64,000 nt of DNA from Candidatus Gastranaerophilales bacterium (lineage in GTDB: Bacteria > Cyanobacteriota > Vampirovibrionia > Gastranaerophilales > Gastranaerophilaceae). Under the pieces are notes generated by a model. That model saw only the letters and a program-made list of their open reading frames with translations, was not told the DNA's origin and made no database searches. Every line of letters starts with the position of its first letter. Position 1 is the stretch's first letter. Positions 43,869 through 52,053 of this stretch are shown here, piece by piece. The DNA is taken from the NCBI GenBank assembly GCA_910587815.1, contig CAJUNK010000005.1, forward strand, positions 1-64,000, given 5' to 3'. Both the position numbers and the translations under genes were made by a program.

Positions 43869-43997
43869 AATACCAGGGCTCCTAATGAAAACTGCGTTGA
43901 GCAGTTTGAATGGAGCTATTGACAGGCGACGTAGGATGTGAGCCCACCGGGGCGAAACACCCACAGGAGCAATACCAGAGCTCCTAATGAAAACTGC
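43869..43997 (+). repeat. GC-rich structured element with 27-bp direct repeats (period 102 bp)
   Basis: AATACCAGGGCTCCTAATGA and the following seven bases (43869-43895) recur at 43971-43997 with one mismatch. Between them the sequence is markedly richer in G+C than the surroundings. It can fold: GCTCC with GGAGC enclosing AAACTGC with GCAGTTT and a GTTGA loop. There is no open frame. It may be a small RNA, or 1.3 units of a dispersed tandem repeat like those beside the tRNA genes. Confidence 0.6.
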
Positions 43998-44038
43998 ATA
44001 CAATAAAAATGATGTTGACTTTATAAAATAAATAATTA

Positions 44039-44084
44039 AAAATAAACTGTCATGTAAAAAAGATTAAAATGGCAGTTTATTTTT
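44039..44084 (+). terminator. Rho-independent terminator
   Basis: A stem AAATAAACTGTCAT / ATGGCAGTTTATTT (one G-U pair) with a 15-nt loop is followed by TT. It lies 180 bp after the stop of the gene at 42842-43861, so any transcript would include the structured repeat 43869-43997. Confidence 0.7.
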
Positions 44085-44187
44085 CTAATCCATTTGTATG
44101 AGTTCAGATGAAAAATCATAATATAAAATGTAATAAACCCCATAAGGATAAAAAGGTAATAAGGTTAGATTAAAACACGAGGTATAA

Positions 44188-45012
44188 ATGTCGTACAAAA
44201 ACGATAGCGCACTTGTTATTGCAAATAAATACGGTGATGCAAGTTCTTCAGCCAAAGCAGAATTGTATGAAACATACGATAGATTAAGAGATATAACGGT
44301 TTCTGGTTCAGCATCGGCTGGTACAGGATTTGGTACGGTTGGCGGATTTTTGTGGCAATTAGCCAGCTTGTTTGCGCCAAGCTCATTTATGCCTATTTTG
44401 GGCGGTACATCAATGATGAATATCCCAGGAACCTCATATTGGTCGCCATTTACAGGTGCCACATCATCCCTATACGGCGCTACTAATGCATTTGGTATAG
44501 GTGGTTTGGGTTCCTATACAGGTTTTCCTTCAGGTGCAGCCCCTTTATCTTGGGGATTAGGCAGCGTGACTGGCGGTGCTTCATCATTGTATAATTCAGG
44601 AACTCCTACCGGATATGCAGTTTCTGCTTCTGATATTGCAGGACTTACTGCTGGTAGTTATTTAACCAGCGCTGTAAGCACTGGTACAAATTTTGGACAA
44701 AATTTTATTTTGCCTGTTGCAGGGGTGATTTCAGGAATCGGCGGTTTGATGCAATCTGTGGCGCCATATATGGGTACATCAGGTCTTGCTGCTATTGTTG
44801 CGGGGAATTTGCTTGAAGGTACGGGCTCTGCTGCATTAAGCGCATATTCAAATGTAACAGGAAGAATAACTAATAATGCTGATGCAATTTTATCAGATAA
44901 AGTAAGAAATATTGAAACTGTTTGCAAAATGCTGGATACACAAGCAGAGATTGTAAGAAAATCATTAAAGGATGAAATTGAAGGCAATAGCCAGGCTGTT
45001 AATGATATATAA
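44188..45012 (+). CDS. hypothetical Gly/Ser/Ala-rich protein, 274 aa
   Basis: No family recognised. Residues 1-45 are a polar helix (SSSAKAELYETYDRLRDI), 50-225 are a long low-complexity region of G, S, A, T and aromatic residues with no charge, and 226-274 form a polar coiled coil (RNIETVCKMLDTQAEIVRKSLKDEIEG). Two coils around a hydrophobic, glycine-rich centre again recall axial or translocator proteins of export systems. GAGG lies 6 nt before the ATG. It stands between two members of the coiled-coil group and may be functionally linked to them. Confidence 0.6.
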   Translation: MSYKNDSALVIANKYGDASSSAKAELYETYDRLRDITVSGSASAGTGFGTVGGFLWQLASLFAPSSFMPILGGTSMMNIPGTSYWSPFTGATSSLYGATNAFGIGGLGSYTGFPSGAAPLSWGLGSVTGGASSLYNSGTPTGYAVSASDIAGLTAGSYLTSAVSTGTNFGQNFILPVAGVISGIGGLMQSVAPYMGTSGLAAIVAGNLLEGTGSAALSAYSNVTGRITNNADAILSDKVRNIETVCKMLDTQAEIVRKSLKDEIEGNSQAVNDI

Positions 45013-45173
45013 TAGTTTTTGTATACAAATTAACTAAACATTAAATAATATTGTTTAAAAACATTTCAACTGCTTTTAATTTTCTTTTGTCATTCTTTAT
45101 TAAATTAACCTTATTTTTTTCACATTTTCCTCTGCATTAATGATATTATTAATTTTATAACCAATAGCATTTT

Positions 45174-45190
45174 ATAACAAAGTTTGTTAT
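45174..45190. promoter_or_regulatory. 17-bp palindrome, putative ParD operator
   Basis: ATAACAAAGTTTGTTAT is a perfect 8+1+8 palindrome. It directly adjoins -10-like sequences (TATAAT at 45191-45196 and TG-A-TATAAT at 45196-45204), about 35 bp before the antitoxin start. Type II antitoxins usually repress their own operon at such sites. Confidence 0.55.
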
Positions 45191-45224
45191 TATAATGATA
45201 TAATTTGTTGTTTAAAGGTTTATT

Positions 45225-45461
45225 ATGAATATTTCATTAACTCCTGCATTGGAAAAATTTGTGCAAGATAAAGTTGCATCCGGCTTTTATAATTCCGTAA
45301 GTGAAGTAATCAGAGAAGCTTTAAGACTGCTTGCTGCAAATGAAAAACTTTCGCAAGATAGAATTGAACAATTGAATAAGGATATAGAAGAAGGCCTGAA
45401 TGATAACAATGTTTATGAGGGTCATTTGGCTATGGAAAAAATAATTCAGGAATATGAATAG
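45225..45461 (+). CDS. parD: ParD-like antitoxin
   Basis: A 78-residue ribbon-helix-helix protein. ISLTPALEKFVQDKVASGFYNSVSEVIREALRLLAANE is the ParD/CopG pattern: a short strand, then two helices with the G-x-Y-x-S-x-S-E-V-I-R-E-A-L-R signature. The acidic C-terminal tail would bind and neutralise the toxin. The stop codon overlaps the toxin ATG (ATGAATAG), as in many parDE operons. Confidence 0.88.
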   Translation: MNISLTPALEKFVQDKVASGFYNSVSEVIREALRLLAANEKLSQDRIEQLNKDIEEGLNDNNVYEGHLAMEKIIQEYE

Positions 45462-45751
45462 GCTTATTTGAAATTACCGGCAAAGCCTTGTCTGACATCA
45501 GATTGATTGCAGATTACGCACTACAGGGTGGCATGGTCTCTGCAAATAAAATAACTAAACTTTTATATAAAACATTTGAAACCATTTGTTTGTATCCGGA
45601 ATTAGGGAAATCTAAACCTGAAATTGTTCACCATGGTGTCAGAATTTTTATAATAAAGAAAAAATATTTAATTGCATATAAAAAAGTTGAAGATAAAATA
45701 AGAATATTAAGGGTTTTGAGCACTTATCGGGATGTGTGTTTGTGGTTATAG
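45454..45751 (+). pseudogene. parE: ParE-like toxin with an N-terminal frameshift
   Basis: From the ATG at 45454 the frame reads MNRLI and stops at TGA (45469-45471). Removing one T from the TTT at 45467-45469 restores a full toxin that continues EITGKALSDIRLIADYAL, the usual ParE start, then YPELGKSKPEIVHHGVRIFIIKKKYLIAYKKVEDKIRILRVL. The open part alone begins at a TTG (45488) and gives 87 residues without the first strand. ParE toxins inhibit DNA gyrase. Either the toxin is inactivated, made by frameshifting at low level, or the base is a sequencing error. Confidence 0.75.
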
Positions 45752-45844
45752 GGACTTGAACTATAAATAATTAAATCTATCACAGAAGATTTGTAGTATT
45801 TTTAACTTTTGTAACAATTTTTTAATGTATCCCTACTTTTTTGT

Positions 45845-45870
45845 TAAGGAATTTTTAAATGTGCCGATAT
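45845..45870 (+). promoter_or_regulatory. second sigma-28-like promoter
   Basis: TAAG (45845-45848), 14-bp spacer, GCCGATAT (45863-45870). The GCCGAT core is the same as in the promoter at 42802, and a TTTTGTAACAAT element lies upstream in both places. The gap to the start codon (160 bp) would give a long leader. Confidence 0.4.
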
Positions 45871-45957
45871 ATAAGATATAGAGATATTTTAGGGATTTCT
45901 TGTTTTATAAGTTTTAAACATTAAATCATCTTGAAAACTCATGTTAAATGTACATTA

Positions 45958-46009
45958 GGGCAATTTTTCAGCTTATTTTGTTTTTATTAAATTAAGCAAG
46001 CTTTTGCCC
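45958..46009 (+). promoter_or_regulatory. hairpin in the leader of the coiled-coil gene pair
   Basis: GGGCAA (45958-45963) can pair with TTGCCC (46004-46009), enclosing AGCTTA / TAAGC pairing. It ends 8 nt before the ribosome site, and CTCTTTT at 46010-46017 could pair with AAAAGGAG. The leader might modulate translation. Confidence 0.35.
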
Positions 46010-46031
46010 CTCTTTTAAAAGGAGTAAAACA

Positions 46032-46301
46032 TTGCAGCAAACAATTCAGACAAACATTAAAAGAGTTAAAAACTTTATTGGATTTGCAAAAAGCTATCTT
46101 GTAAGGAAAAATCCAGTTAAAGCTTTTATTAATGAAACTGTTGCAATGATTAAAGACATGCTCTCTATTACAAAAAAGAGGAAGCTTGCAAAATACCGCT
46201 TAAATTATCAAATGTACAAATTGAACCAAATGGAAAAACTAATTGCAGCAAACAATGACCATGTTTTTCTAAGAGGTAACAAATTTAACGAAATGAGATA
46301 A
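46032..46301 (+). CDS. small basic helical protein, 89 aa
   Basis: Starts at TTG (46032), supported by AAAGGAG 8-9 nt upstream. The product is helical and very basic (VRKNPVKAFINETVAMIKDMLSITKKRKLAKYRLN). No family is recognised. The next gene begins 1 bp after its stop, so the two form an operon with the 109-residue coiled-coil protein and may form a complex with it. Confidence 0.6.
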   Translation: MQQTIQTNIKRVKNFIGFAKSYLVRKNPVKAFINETVAMIKDMLSITKKRKLAKYRLNYQMYKLNQMEKLIAANNDHVFLRGNKFNEMR

Positions 46302-46302
46302 G

Positions 46303-46632
46303 ATGGGTTTAATCACCGCAACAATTAGAAAAACGCAATTAAACAATTATCGCCTTGATTTAGAATACAAGATGGGACTGATTTCTGCTTCCAAATTGAA
46401 TTTGAGCCAAACGGTAAATGACCTTCTTTCTGTTGCAAGTGATTTAGATACAGATTCCCCCGAAGCAAAGGCATTAGAAAAAAGAAAAGAACGTTTATAT
46501 TTGGTTGAAAAGAAGCTGGATGAGCAGATGCAGAGGTTTGAAACACAGCTTAAAATGGTAGAAGCAGAGCTTCAATCTTGTAATCAAATGATTGATAAAA
46601 ATATTCAATACTCTTATGGCGGCGGAAGATAG
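46303..46632 (+). CDS. coiled-coil protein, 109 aa
   Basis: Starts MGLITATIRKTQLNNYRLDLE and is helical to the end. The C-terminal half (about 62-105: KRKERLYLVEKKLDEQMQRFETQLKMVEAELQSCNQMIDKN) resembles the C-terminal coil of the protein at 42842 in spacing of K-x-L-D, L-x-x-x-E and the final I-x-x-N. It looks like a small axial or chaperone-type partner. Two-gene operon with 46032; terminator at 46666. Confidence 0.65.
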   Translation: MGLITATIRKTQLNNYRLDLEYKMGLISASKLNLSQTVNDLLSVASDLDTDSPEAKALEKRKERLYLVEKKLDEQMQRFETQLKMVEAELQSCNQMIDKNIQYSYGGGR

Positions 46633-46665
46633 GTTTTACGCAGGCTTTAGTTTTAAATAAAATTT

Positions 46666-46689
46666 AACCCCCGTTTTTTAGCGGGGGTT
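46666..46689. terminator. bidirectional terminator
   Basis: Stem AACCCCCG / CGGGGGTT with an 8-nt loop, T-rich on both outer sides (TTTTAATATTTTT rightward, TTAAATTTTATTT leftward). It ends the rightward coiled-coil operon and the leftward leuS transcript. Confidence 0.88.
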
Positions 46690-46714
46690 TTAATATTTTT
46701 TATATTTAAAATGG

Positions 46715-49219
46715 CTATTTTACTACAATATTTACCAATTTATTTGGTACAACTATTGTTTTTACAACGGTTTTGTCATCAAGTGCCTGCTGAATTTTTT
46801 CACTTTCCATAGCAAGCTTTGTTAATTCTTCATTAGTTTTTCCGTTTGATGTTTCAATTTTATCTCTAATTTTGCCATTTATTTGGACAATCAATGTTAC
46901 ATTGTTAAGCTTTGTTAAATCTTCTTTATATTTTGGCCATTCAAGATTATGGATAGAGTCTGAATTTGCCGCATCTGATGTCTTTGCCAAAAGTTCAGAA
47001 TAAATTTCTTCACTCATAAACACAGCTACTGGTGAAATAAGTTTTAATAAAGAAATTAAAGCAAAACTTAAAACATTTTGTTCAATATTTTCTTCATCTT
47101 TAATATATTCATAAATTGCGTTGGTTAATTCCCTGTATCTTGAAACTACGGTATTAAACTGGAATTCATTTTCAATATCGTTTGTGATTTTTTTGATTGA
47201 AATATGAACTTCGCGCAATAATCTATCTGATTTTGCATCTAAATTTTCAGGAATTTTATAATTTAATGAAATAGTATCCTGATATTTTGAAAACAGTCTA
47301 TAAACACGGCATAAGAATTTATAGCATCCTTCTACGCCAGCATCAGACCAATCAAAATCCCTTGCTGGCGGTGAATCTGAAATAATAAACAATCTTGCAG
47401 TGTCTGCGCCGTAATTCGCAAAGATTTCATCAGGGTCCACCGTGTTTCCTTTTGATTTTGACATTTTTGAACCATCTTTCAACACCATGCCTTGTGTTAG
47501 AAGATTTTTAAATGGTTCATCAAAATCTAAAAGTCCGCAGTCTCTTAAAGCTTTTGTGAAAAATCTTGAATACAAGAGGTGTAAAATAGCATGTTCTATA
47601 CCGCCAACGTATTGGTCAACAGGCAGCCATTTATTTGCAAGGTCTCTGTCGAAACATTTTTTATCATTTTTAGCATCTGCATATCGCATATAATACCAGC
47701 TGGAGCACATAAATGTATCCATAGTATCTGTTTCGCGTTTTGCGGGGCCTCCACAAACAGGGCATGTAGTGTTTTCAAAGGTTTTTGATGTTTTTACAGG
47801 CGAAATTCCCTGTACTGAAAAATCAACATCAGTTGGCAATTTTACCGGTAAGTTCTCATCATTTACAGGCTGGCAGCCGCATTTTTCACAGTATACGACA
47901 GGAATTGGCGCCCCCCAGTATCTTTGTCTTGAAATCAACCAATCGCGAAGCCTGTATTGGGTTTTAGCATATCCAAAACCTTGTTTTTCAGCGTATTCAG
48001 TGATTTTTTTCTTAGCATCTTCATTATTTATGCCATTAAATTCTCCTGAATTTACCAAAACACCTGGTTCTACATAAACTTTATCAGGTGAATAATTTTC
48101 ACCATCAATTACCTGAATTATCGGCAAATCATATTTTTTTGCAAAATCAAAATCTCTTTCATCATGTGCAGGAACTGCCATTACGGCACCAGTACCGTAG
48201 TCTACGATTGCATAATCTGCTACCCAAATAGGACAAACGCGTCCAGTGAGGGGATTTATAATATGTGTGCCTAAGGGAACACCAGTTTTTACTCTTTCTG
48301 TTGAAAGTCTTTCGATTTCAGACATTTTGCGGGCATTTTCCCTGTATTTTTCAACAATTTCTTTGTTTTCAGGGGTTGTTAATTTTTCAATATCAGGATA
48401 TTCTGGTGCCACAACAAGGTATGTGATACCAAATGCAGTATCTGGGCGTGTTGTATAAACTGGTATTTCAAGACAGTCTTTGCTTATGGTGCCGTCTTCA
48501 TATTCCTTGACCTTGAAATTTAAAATTGTTCCTTTGGATTTTCCAATCCAATTTGCCTGCATGGTTTTAACGTTATCGCCCCAGCCTTCAAGCTTGTCTA
48601 AATCTTCAAGCAAAACTTCGGCATAATCTGTAATTTTTAAAAACCACTGTTCAAGGTTTTTCTTTGTTACATCACTGTCACAGCGCCAACATTTACCATC
48701 TATTACCTGCTCATTTGCAAGTACTGTTGCGCATTTTTCACACCAATTTACAGCAGCTCCTTTTTTGTAGGCTAAACCTTTTTTGTAAAGCTGTAAAAAC
48801 AACCATTGTGTCCATTTATAATAATCTTCCTTACATGTGGTAACTTCTCTGTCCCAATCTACAGAAAGGCCAAGCATTTTTAATTGTTTTTTCATGTAGG
48901 AAATATTTTTATCGGTCCATTCTGCGGGGTTTGCTCCATGTTGAATTGCAGCGTTTTCAGCAGGCAGGCCGAAACTATCCCAGCCCATAGGGTGTAGAAC
49001 ATTATAACCTACGGCTTTTTTAAACCTTGCAATAACATCTGTAATTGTATAGTTTCTAACATGTCCCATGTGCAATTTGCCAGATGGATATGGAAACATT
49101 GACAGGGCATAATATTTCGGCTTATCTGAATCATCAGGTGTTTTAAAGGCTTTATTTTCTTCCCATATATCAAGCCATTTTTTTTCAATTTTTACCGGAT
49201 AATATTCGCTCATCAACAT
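46715..49219 (-). CDS. leuS: leucyl-tRNA synthetase
   Basis: An 834-residue class I synthetase charging tRNA-Leu. The HIGH motif appears as FPYPSGKLHMGHVRNY and the KMSKS loop as KDGSKMSKSKGNTVDP. The zinc-binding insert has CPVCGGPAKRETDTMDTFMCSSWYYMRY, and the editing domain CP1 includes TTRPDTAFGITYLVVAPEYPD. A full-length bacterial-type enzyme. GAGAG precedes the ATG at 49219; a second ATG lies two codons later. Confidence 0.97.
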   Translation of the reverse strand: MLMSEYYPVKIEKKWLDIWEENKAFKTPDDSDKPKYYALSMFPYPSGKLHMGHVRNYTITDVIARFKKAVGYNVLHPMGWDSFGLPAENAAIQHGANPAEWTDKNISYMKKQLKMLGLSVDWDREVTTCKEDYYKWTQWLFLQLYKKGLAYKKGAAVNWCEKCATVLANEQVIDGKCWRCDSDVTKKNLEQWFLKITDYAEVLLEDLDKLEGWGDNVKTMQANWIGKSKGTILNFKVKEYEDGTISKDCLEIPVYTTRPDTAFGITYLVVAPEYPDIEKLTTPENKEIVEKYRENARKMSEIERLSTERVKTGVPLGTHIINPLTGRVCPIWVADYAIVDYGTGAVMAVPAHDERDFDFAKKYDLPIIQVIDGENYSPDKVYVEPGVLVNSGEFNGINNEDAKKKITEYAEKQGFGYAKTQYRLRDWLISRQRYWGAPIPVVYCEKCGCQPVNDENLPVKLPTDVDFSVQGISPVKTSKTFENTTCPVCGGPAKRETDTMDTFMCSSWYYMRYADAKNDKKCFDRDLANKWLPVDQYVGGIEHAILHLLYSRFFTKALRDCGLLDFDEPFKNLLTQGMVLKDGSKMSKSKGNTVDPDEIFANYGADTARLFIISDSPPARDFDWSDAGVEGCYKFLCRVYRLFSKYQDTISLNYKIPENLDAKSDRLLREVHISIKKITNDIENEFQFNTVVSRYRELTNAIYEYIKDEENIEQNVLSFALISLLKLISPVAVFMSEEIYSELLAKTSDAANSDSIHNLEWPKYKEDLTKLNNVTLIVQINGKIRDKIETSNGKTNEELTKLAMESEKIQQALDDKTVVKTIVVPNKLVNIVVK

Positions 49220-49283
49220 AATTTTTCTCTCAAAAACTACTCTACTACTTTTACTAATAAAAAAATTATAACTTAAAAATTTT

Positions 49284-49856
49284 TTAATATATTGCTTTTT
49301 CTCTTATTAAGTTGTAACCCGCTTCAAAAGAGTTCAAGTTAAATTTTAAAAACTCTTGTTTTTTGCCAGATGAAATTTTTTCAAGTGCTTGTATAACGCT
49401 TTCCTTTGTTAAAATTTTTGTTTTTTTAATCAAAAGTCCAAGTGCCATAATATTTAACAGCATTTTTTCGCTTGAATGAGCTGATATATCTGAAAGAGGT
49501 TCCATTATATGATTTAAGTCGTTTCTTAGTTTGCAATCTTTTGCCATTGAAGAATTTATAATTGCTGTGCCATTTTGTTTCATTGTGTTTTCAAAACGAT
49601 TTATGGCAGCTTTACTTAAAAATACGCCATAATCTGCTTCATCAAAAATTGGTGAGGGTATTTCATTATCTGAAATTACAACAAAACAATTTGCACTTCC
49701 GCCCCGCATTTCGGCACCGTATGATGGCATCCAGGTGGTGTTTTTGCCCTCTATAATGGCAGCTTCAGCTAAAGTTGTGCCTAAAAACAACACTCCTTGT
49801 CCTCCAAAACCTGCAATAATTATATGTTTTTCACCATCTGAATTCATTTTTAACAT
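49284..49856 (-). CDS. korC: 2-oxoacid:ferredoxin oxidoreductase, gamma subunit
   Basis: A 190-residue gamma subunit: HIIIAGFGGQGVLFLGTTLAEAA near the start is its hallmark, followed by PSYGAEMRGGSANCFVVISD. Together with the beta, alpha and delta subunits it converts a 2-oxoacid and CoA to acyl-CoA and CO2, reducing ferredoxin. It is the last gene of the set, 7 bp after the beta subunit gene. Substrate (2-oxoglutarate or branched-chain oxoacid) is not decided by sequence alone; the symbol follows the Kor type. Confidence 0.87.
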   Translation of the reverse strand: MLKMNSDGEKHIIIAGFGGQGVLFLGTTLAEAAIIEGKNTTWMPSYGAEMRGGSANCFVVISDNEIPSPIFDEADYGVFLSKAAINRFENTMKQNGTAIINSSMAKDCKLRNDLNHIMEPLSDISAHSSEKMLLNIMALGLLIKKTKILTKESVIQALEKISSGKKQEFLKFNLNSFEAGYNLIREKAIY

Positions 49857-49863
49857 CCTTATT

Positions 49864-50619
49864 TTAGGTTAAATCCTTTAGTACCCCGATTTTATGCACT
49901 TTTGAAACTTCATTTTGAATATATTTTAAAGATTCAACCGGACTCAATTTCCAACCGGTAGGGCAAGCGCATAAAATTTCAATAAATGAAAAACCAAGTC
50001 CTTTTATTTGGTTTTCAAAAGCTTTTTTAATTGCTGCTTTTGTTTTTATTATGCTTTGCGGATTAAAAATACCGCATCTTTCAACGTATACCGCTCCATC
50101 ACATAATGCTACCATTTCTGCAATATGTACGGGATATCCATTTTTAATAGGGTCTCTACCCTGTTTTGTTGTGGTTGTCACTTGTCCTAAAATGCTTGTG
50201 GCACTTGCTTGTCCGCCTGTCATACCAAAATTTGTATTATTTATGCAAATTGTGGTGATATTTTCGCCGCGGCATGCTGTGTGAATTGTTTCATTCATAC
50301 CGATTGTGGCTGCATCACCGTCACCTTGGTATGTAAAAACGATTTTATCAGGTTTTGCACGTTTTACACCTGTTGCAACGCAGGGCGCTCTGCCATGAGA
50401 AGAACCCACAATGTCTAAATCATAAAATTTTTCCATGCTGATGGAGCAGCCAACCGATGCCACAGCGATAGTTTTTCCTTGTACTCCAAGTTCATCTATT
50501 ACTTCTGCTACAAGTCTAAGAGCTATTCCATGCCCACAGCCTGCACAAAATGGATAATCATAATTTTCTTGAATTGTTTTTGGGCGTTCAAATACTAATT
50601 TTTCACAGGTTTCTAACAT
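49864..50619 (-). CDS. korB: 2-oxoacid:ferredoxin oxidoreductase, beta subunit (TPP-binding)
   Basis: A 251-residue TPP-binding subunit. FCAGCGHGIALRLVAEV carries the cluster/TPP cysteines; GRAPCVATGVKRAKPDKIVFTYQGDGDAATIGM contains the G-D-G-D of the diphosphate-binding motif, with INNTNFGMTGGQ completing it. It overlaps the alpha subunit gene by 7 nt. It contributes the catalytic cofactor that decarboxylates the oxoacid. Confidence 0.9.
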   Translation of the reverse strand: MLETCEKLVFERPKTIQENYDYPFCAGCGHGIALRLVAEVIDELGVQGKTIAVASVGCSISMEKFYDLDIVGSSHGRAPCVATGVKRAKPDKIVFTYQGDGDAATIGMNETIHTACRGENITTICINNTNFGMTGGQASATSILGQVTTTTKQGRDPIKNGYPVHIAEMVALCDGAVYVERCGIFNPQSIIKTKAAIKKAFENQIKGLGFSFIEILCACPTGWKLSPVESLKYIQNEVSKVHKIGVLKDLT

Positions 50620-51707
50620 TTTGCACCTTCTTTCAAGGGTGAATTTTTAGAAATTTCAACCAGTTTGTTTAAAATTTCACCCTCTTTTATTATAGCCCCG
50701 CCAAGTTTTGCAATTAATTCAACCGGGCAAACTCCATCTATGGCAGCTTTTACATCAAGCATCATCTGTCCTTCATTTAGTTCAATATCTAGAATTGCTT
50801 TTTTGCTTGTGGCGCAGGATTTTAGCTGTTTTGATGGGAATGGCCATAAAGTTATCGGTCTGAATAAACCTGCTTTTATACCTTGTTTTCTTGCCTTTAA
50901 AACAACACTTTTTGCTACCCTTGCAACAGTTCCAAAGGCTGTGATTAAAATATCTGCATCATCTGTCATAAATTCTTCATACATAACTTCATTTTCTTGA
51001 ATTTGATGATATTTATGCTGCATTTTAGCGTTTAAAACAATTAAATCATCTCCTTGCATGTGAAGGGATACAAGTTTTCTAAAAGGTCTTTTGTCGCTGC
51101 CTTCGCCCACACCATTTGCCTCCCAAGAAGATGAATCTGGGATTTTTAAATCAAAAGGCTTTAATTCAACAGGCTCCATCATTTGTCCTATCATGCCATC
51201 TGCTAAAAGCATTGCAGGGTTTCTGTATTTAAATGCAAGATAGAAGGTTTTATAAGTAAGTTCTACTGCCTCATTTATAGTGGCTGGCGCCAAAACAATC
51301 GTTCTGTAGTCGCCATTTCCCCCGCCTTTTGTTGCTTGGAAATAATCTCCTTGTGATGGTGTAATATTTCCAAGGCCTGGTCCTGCGCGCATTACGCTTA
51401 TTATTACGCCCGGAATTTCAGCTGTTGCCATAGCAGAAATGGCTTCTTGCATTAAAGCAATTGCGCAAGAAGATGAGCTTGTCATAGCCAATGTTCCAGT
51501 AGATGCTGCACCTATTAACATGTTTACAGCTGCAAGTTCAGATTCAGCACTAATATAAGTTCTGCCAAGCTTTGGCATTTCATCACTCATAAATTCGCCA
51601 ATTTCATTCTGCGGGGTGATAGGGTAGCCAAAATAGCACTGTAAACCAGCATTTATAGCAGCTTGTGCTATTGCTTTATTCCCCTTCATTAAAACTTTCG
51701 ATGACAT
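50613..51707 (-). CDS. korA: 2-oxoacid:ferredoxin oxidoreductase, alpha subunit
   Basis: A 364-residue alpha subunit with the pyrimidine-binding domain I (KGNKAIAQAAINAGLQCYFGYPITPQNEI), the conserved SESELAAVNMLIGAASTG and TPSQGDYFQATKGGGNGDY, and domain II after about residue 240 (DADILITAFGTVARV). The ATG at 51707 is chosen; the frame extends to 51737, inside the ferredoxin subunit gene. It lies 4 bp after the delta subunit gene. Confidence 0.9.
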   Translation of the reverse strand: MSSKVLMKGNKAIAQAAINAGLQCYFGYPITPQNEIGEFMSDEMPKLGRTYISAESELAAVNMLIGAASTGTLAMTSSSSCAIALMQEAISAMATAEIPGVIISVMRAGPGLGNITPSQGDYFQATKGGGNGDYRTIVLAPATINEAVELTYKTFYLAFKYRNPAMLLADGMIGQMMEPVELKPFDLKIPDSSSWEANGVGEGSDKRPFRKLVSLHMQGDDLIVLNAKMQHKYHQIQENEVMYEEFMTDDADILITAFGTVARVAKSVVLKARKQGIKAGLFRPITLWPFPSKQLKSCATSKKAILDIELNEGQMMLDVKAAIDGVCPVELIAKLGGAIIKEGEILNKLVEISKNSPLKEGAKC

Positions 51708-51711
51708 ATTA

Positions 51712-51918
51712 TTATTTATAAACCTCTTTAATTGCAATGTCAGGGCAGCTTATAGCGCAAATGGCACAGCCCATGCAGGCATTTTCTTCTTTAAAAACAG
51801 CATATTTATTGCCTGATGAATTTGTTTCATCACCAATTTCTATAAGCTTTTTTGGACATACACTAACACATATACCGCAAGTTTTGCATTTTTCTTTATC
51901 AATTACAATTTTTGCCAT
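51712..51918 (-). CDS. korD: 2-oxoacid:ferredoxin oxidoreductase, delta subunit (2[4Fe-4S] ferredoxin)
   Basis: A 68-residue ferredoxin: CKTCGICVSVCPKK and CMGCAICAISCPDIAIKEV each hold C-x2-C-x2-C-x3-C-P, binding two [4Fe-4S] clusters. It starts the D-A-B-C operon and transfers electrons from the catalytic subunits to free ferredoxin. That ferredoxin can feed the bifurcating hydrogenase encoded from 60580. Confidence 0.92.
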   Translation of the reverse strand: MAKIVIDKEKCKTCGICVSVCPKKLIEIGDETNSSGNKYAVFKEENACMGCAICAISCPDIAIKEVYK

Positions 51919-52000
51919 ATCAACATGCTAGCACCTAAATAATAAATAGTACAATTTAGGCATTTAAATTTACAATTGACAACAATTGTTAATAAAAAAA

Positions 52001-52027
52001 GGCGCTTAAAGGTTACTAAAAAGCGCC
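52001..52027 (-). terminator. Rho-independent terminator of the glycine-rich protein gene
   Basis: Stem GGCGCTT / AAGCGCC with a 13-nt loop, followed on the minus strand by seven Ts, 27 bp after the stop codon. Confidence 0.85.
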
Positions 52028-52053
52028 GTTGAAAAGTTGTTTTATCTAAAAAC

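Larger units (their letters stand above)
45752..46031. other. 280-bp upstream region of the coiled-coil gene pair
   Basis: Contains a TTTTGTAACAAT element (about 45807), a sigma-28-like promoter (45845-45870) and a structured leader (45958-46009) before the ribosome site AAAGGAG at 46017-46023. No gene is visible. Confidence 0.5.

Noticed and set aside
43862..44187. Short coding gene between the coiled-coil proteins
   Set aside because: No frame with a ribosome site; the GC-rich part is a foldable repeat.
51961..52000. Operator-like AATTGAC-AACAATTG pattern after the 2-oxoacid oxidoreductase operon start
   Set aside because: Short AT-rich symmetry of the kind expected by chance here; no consistent arms.
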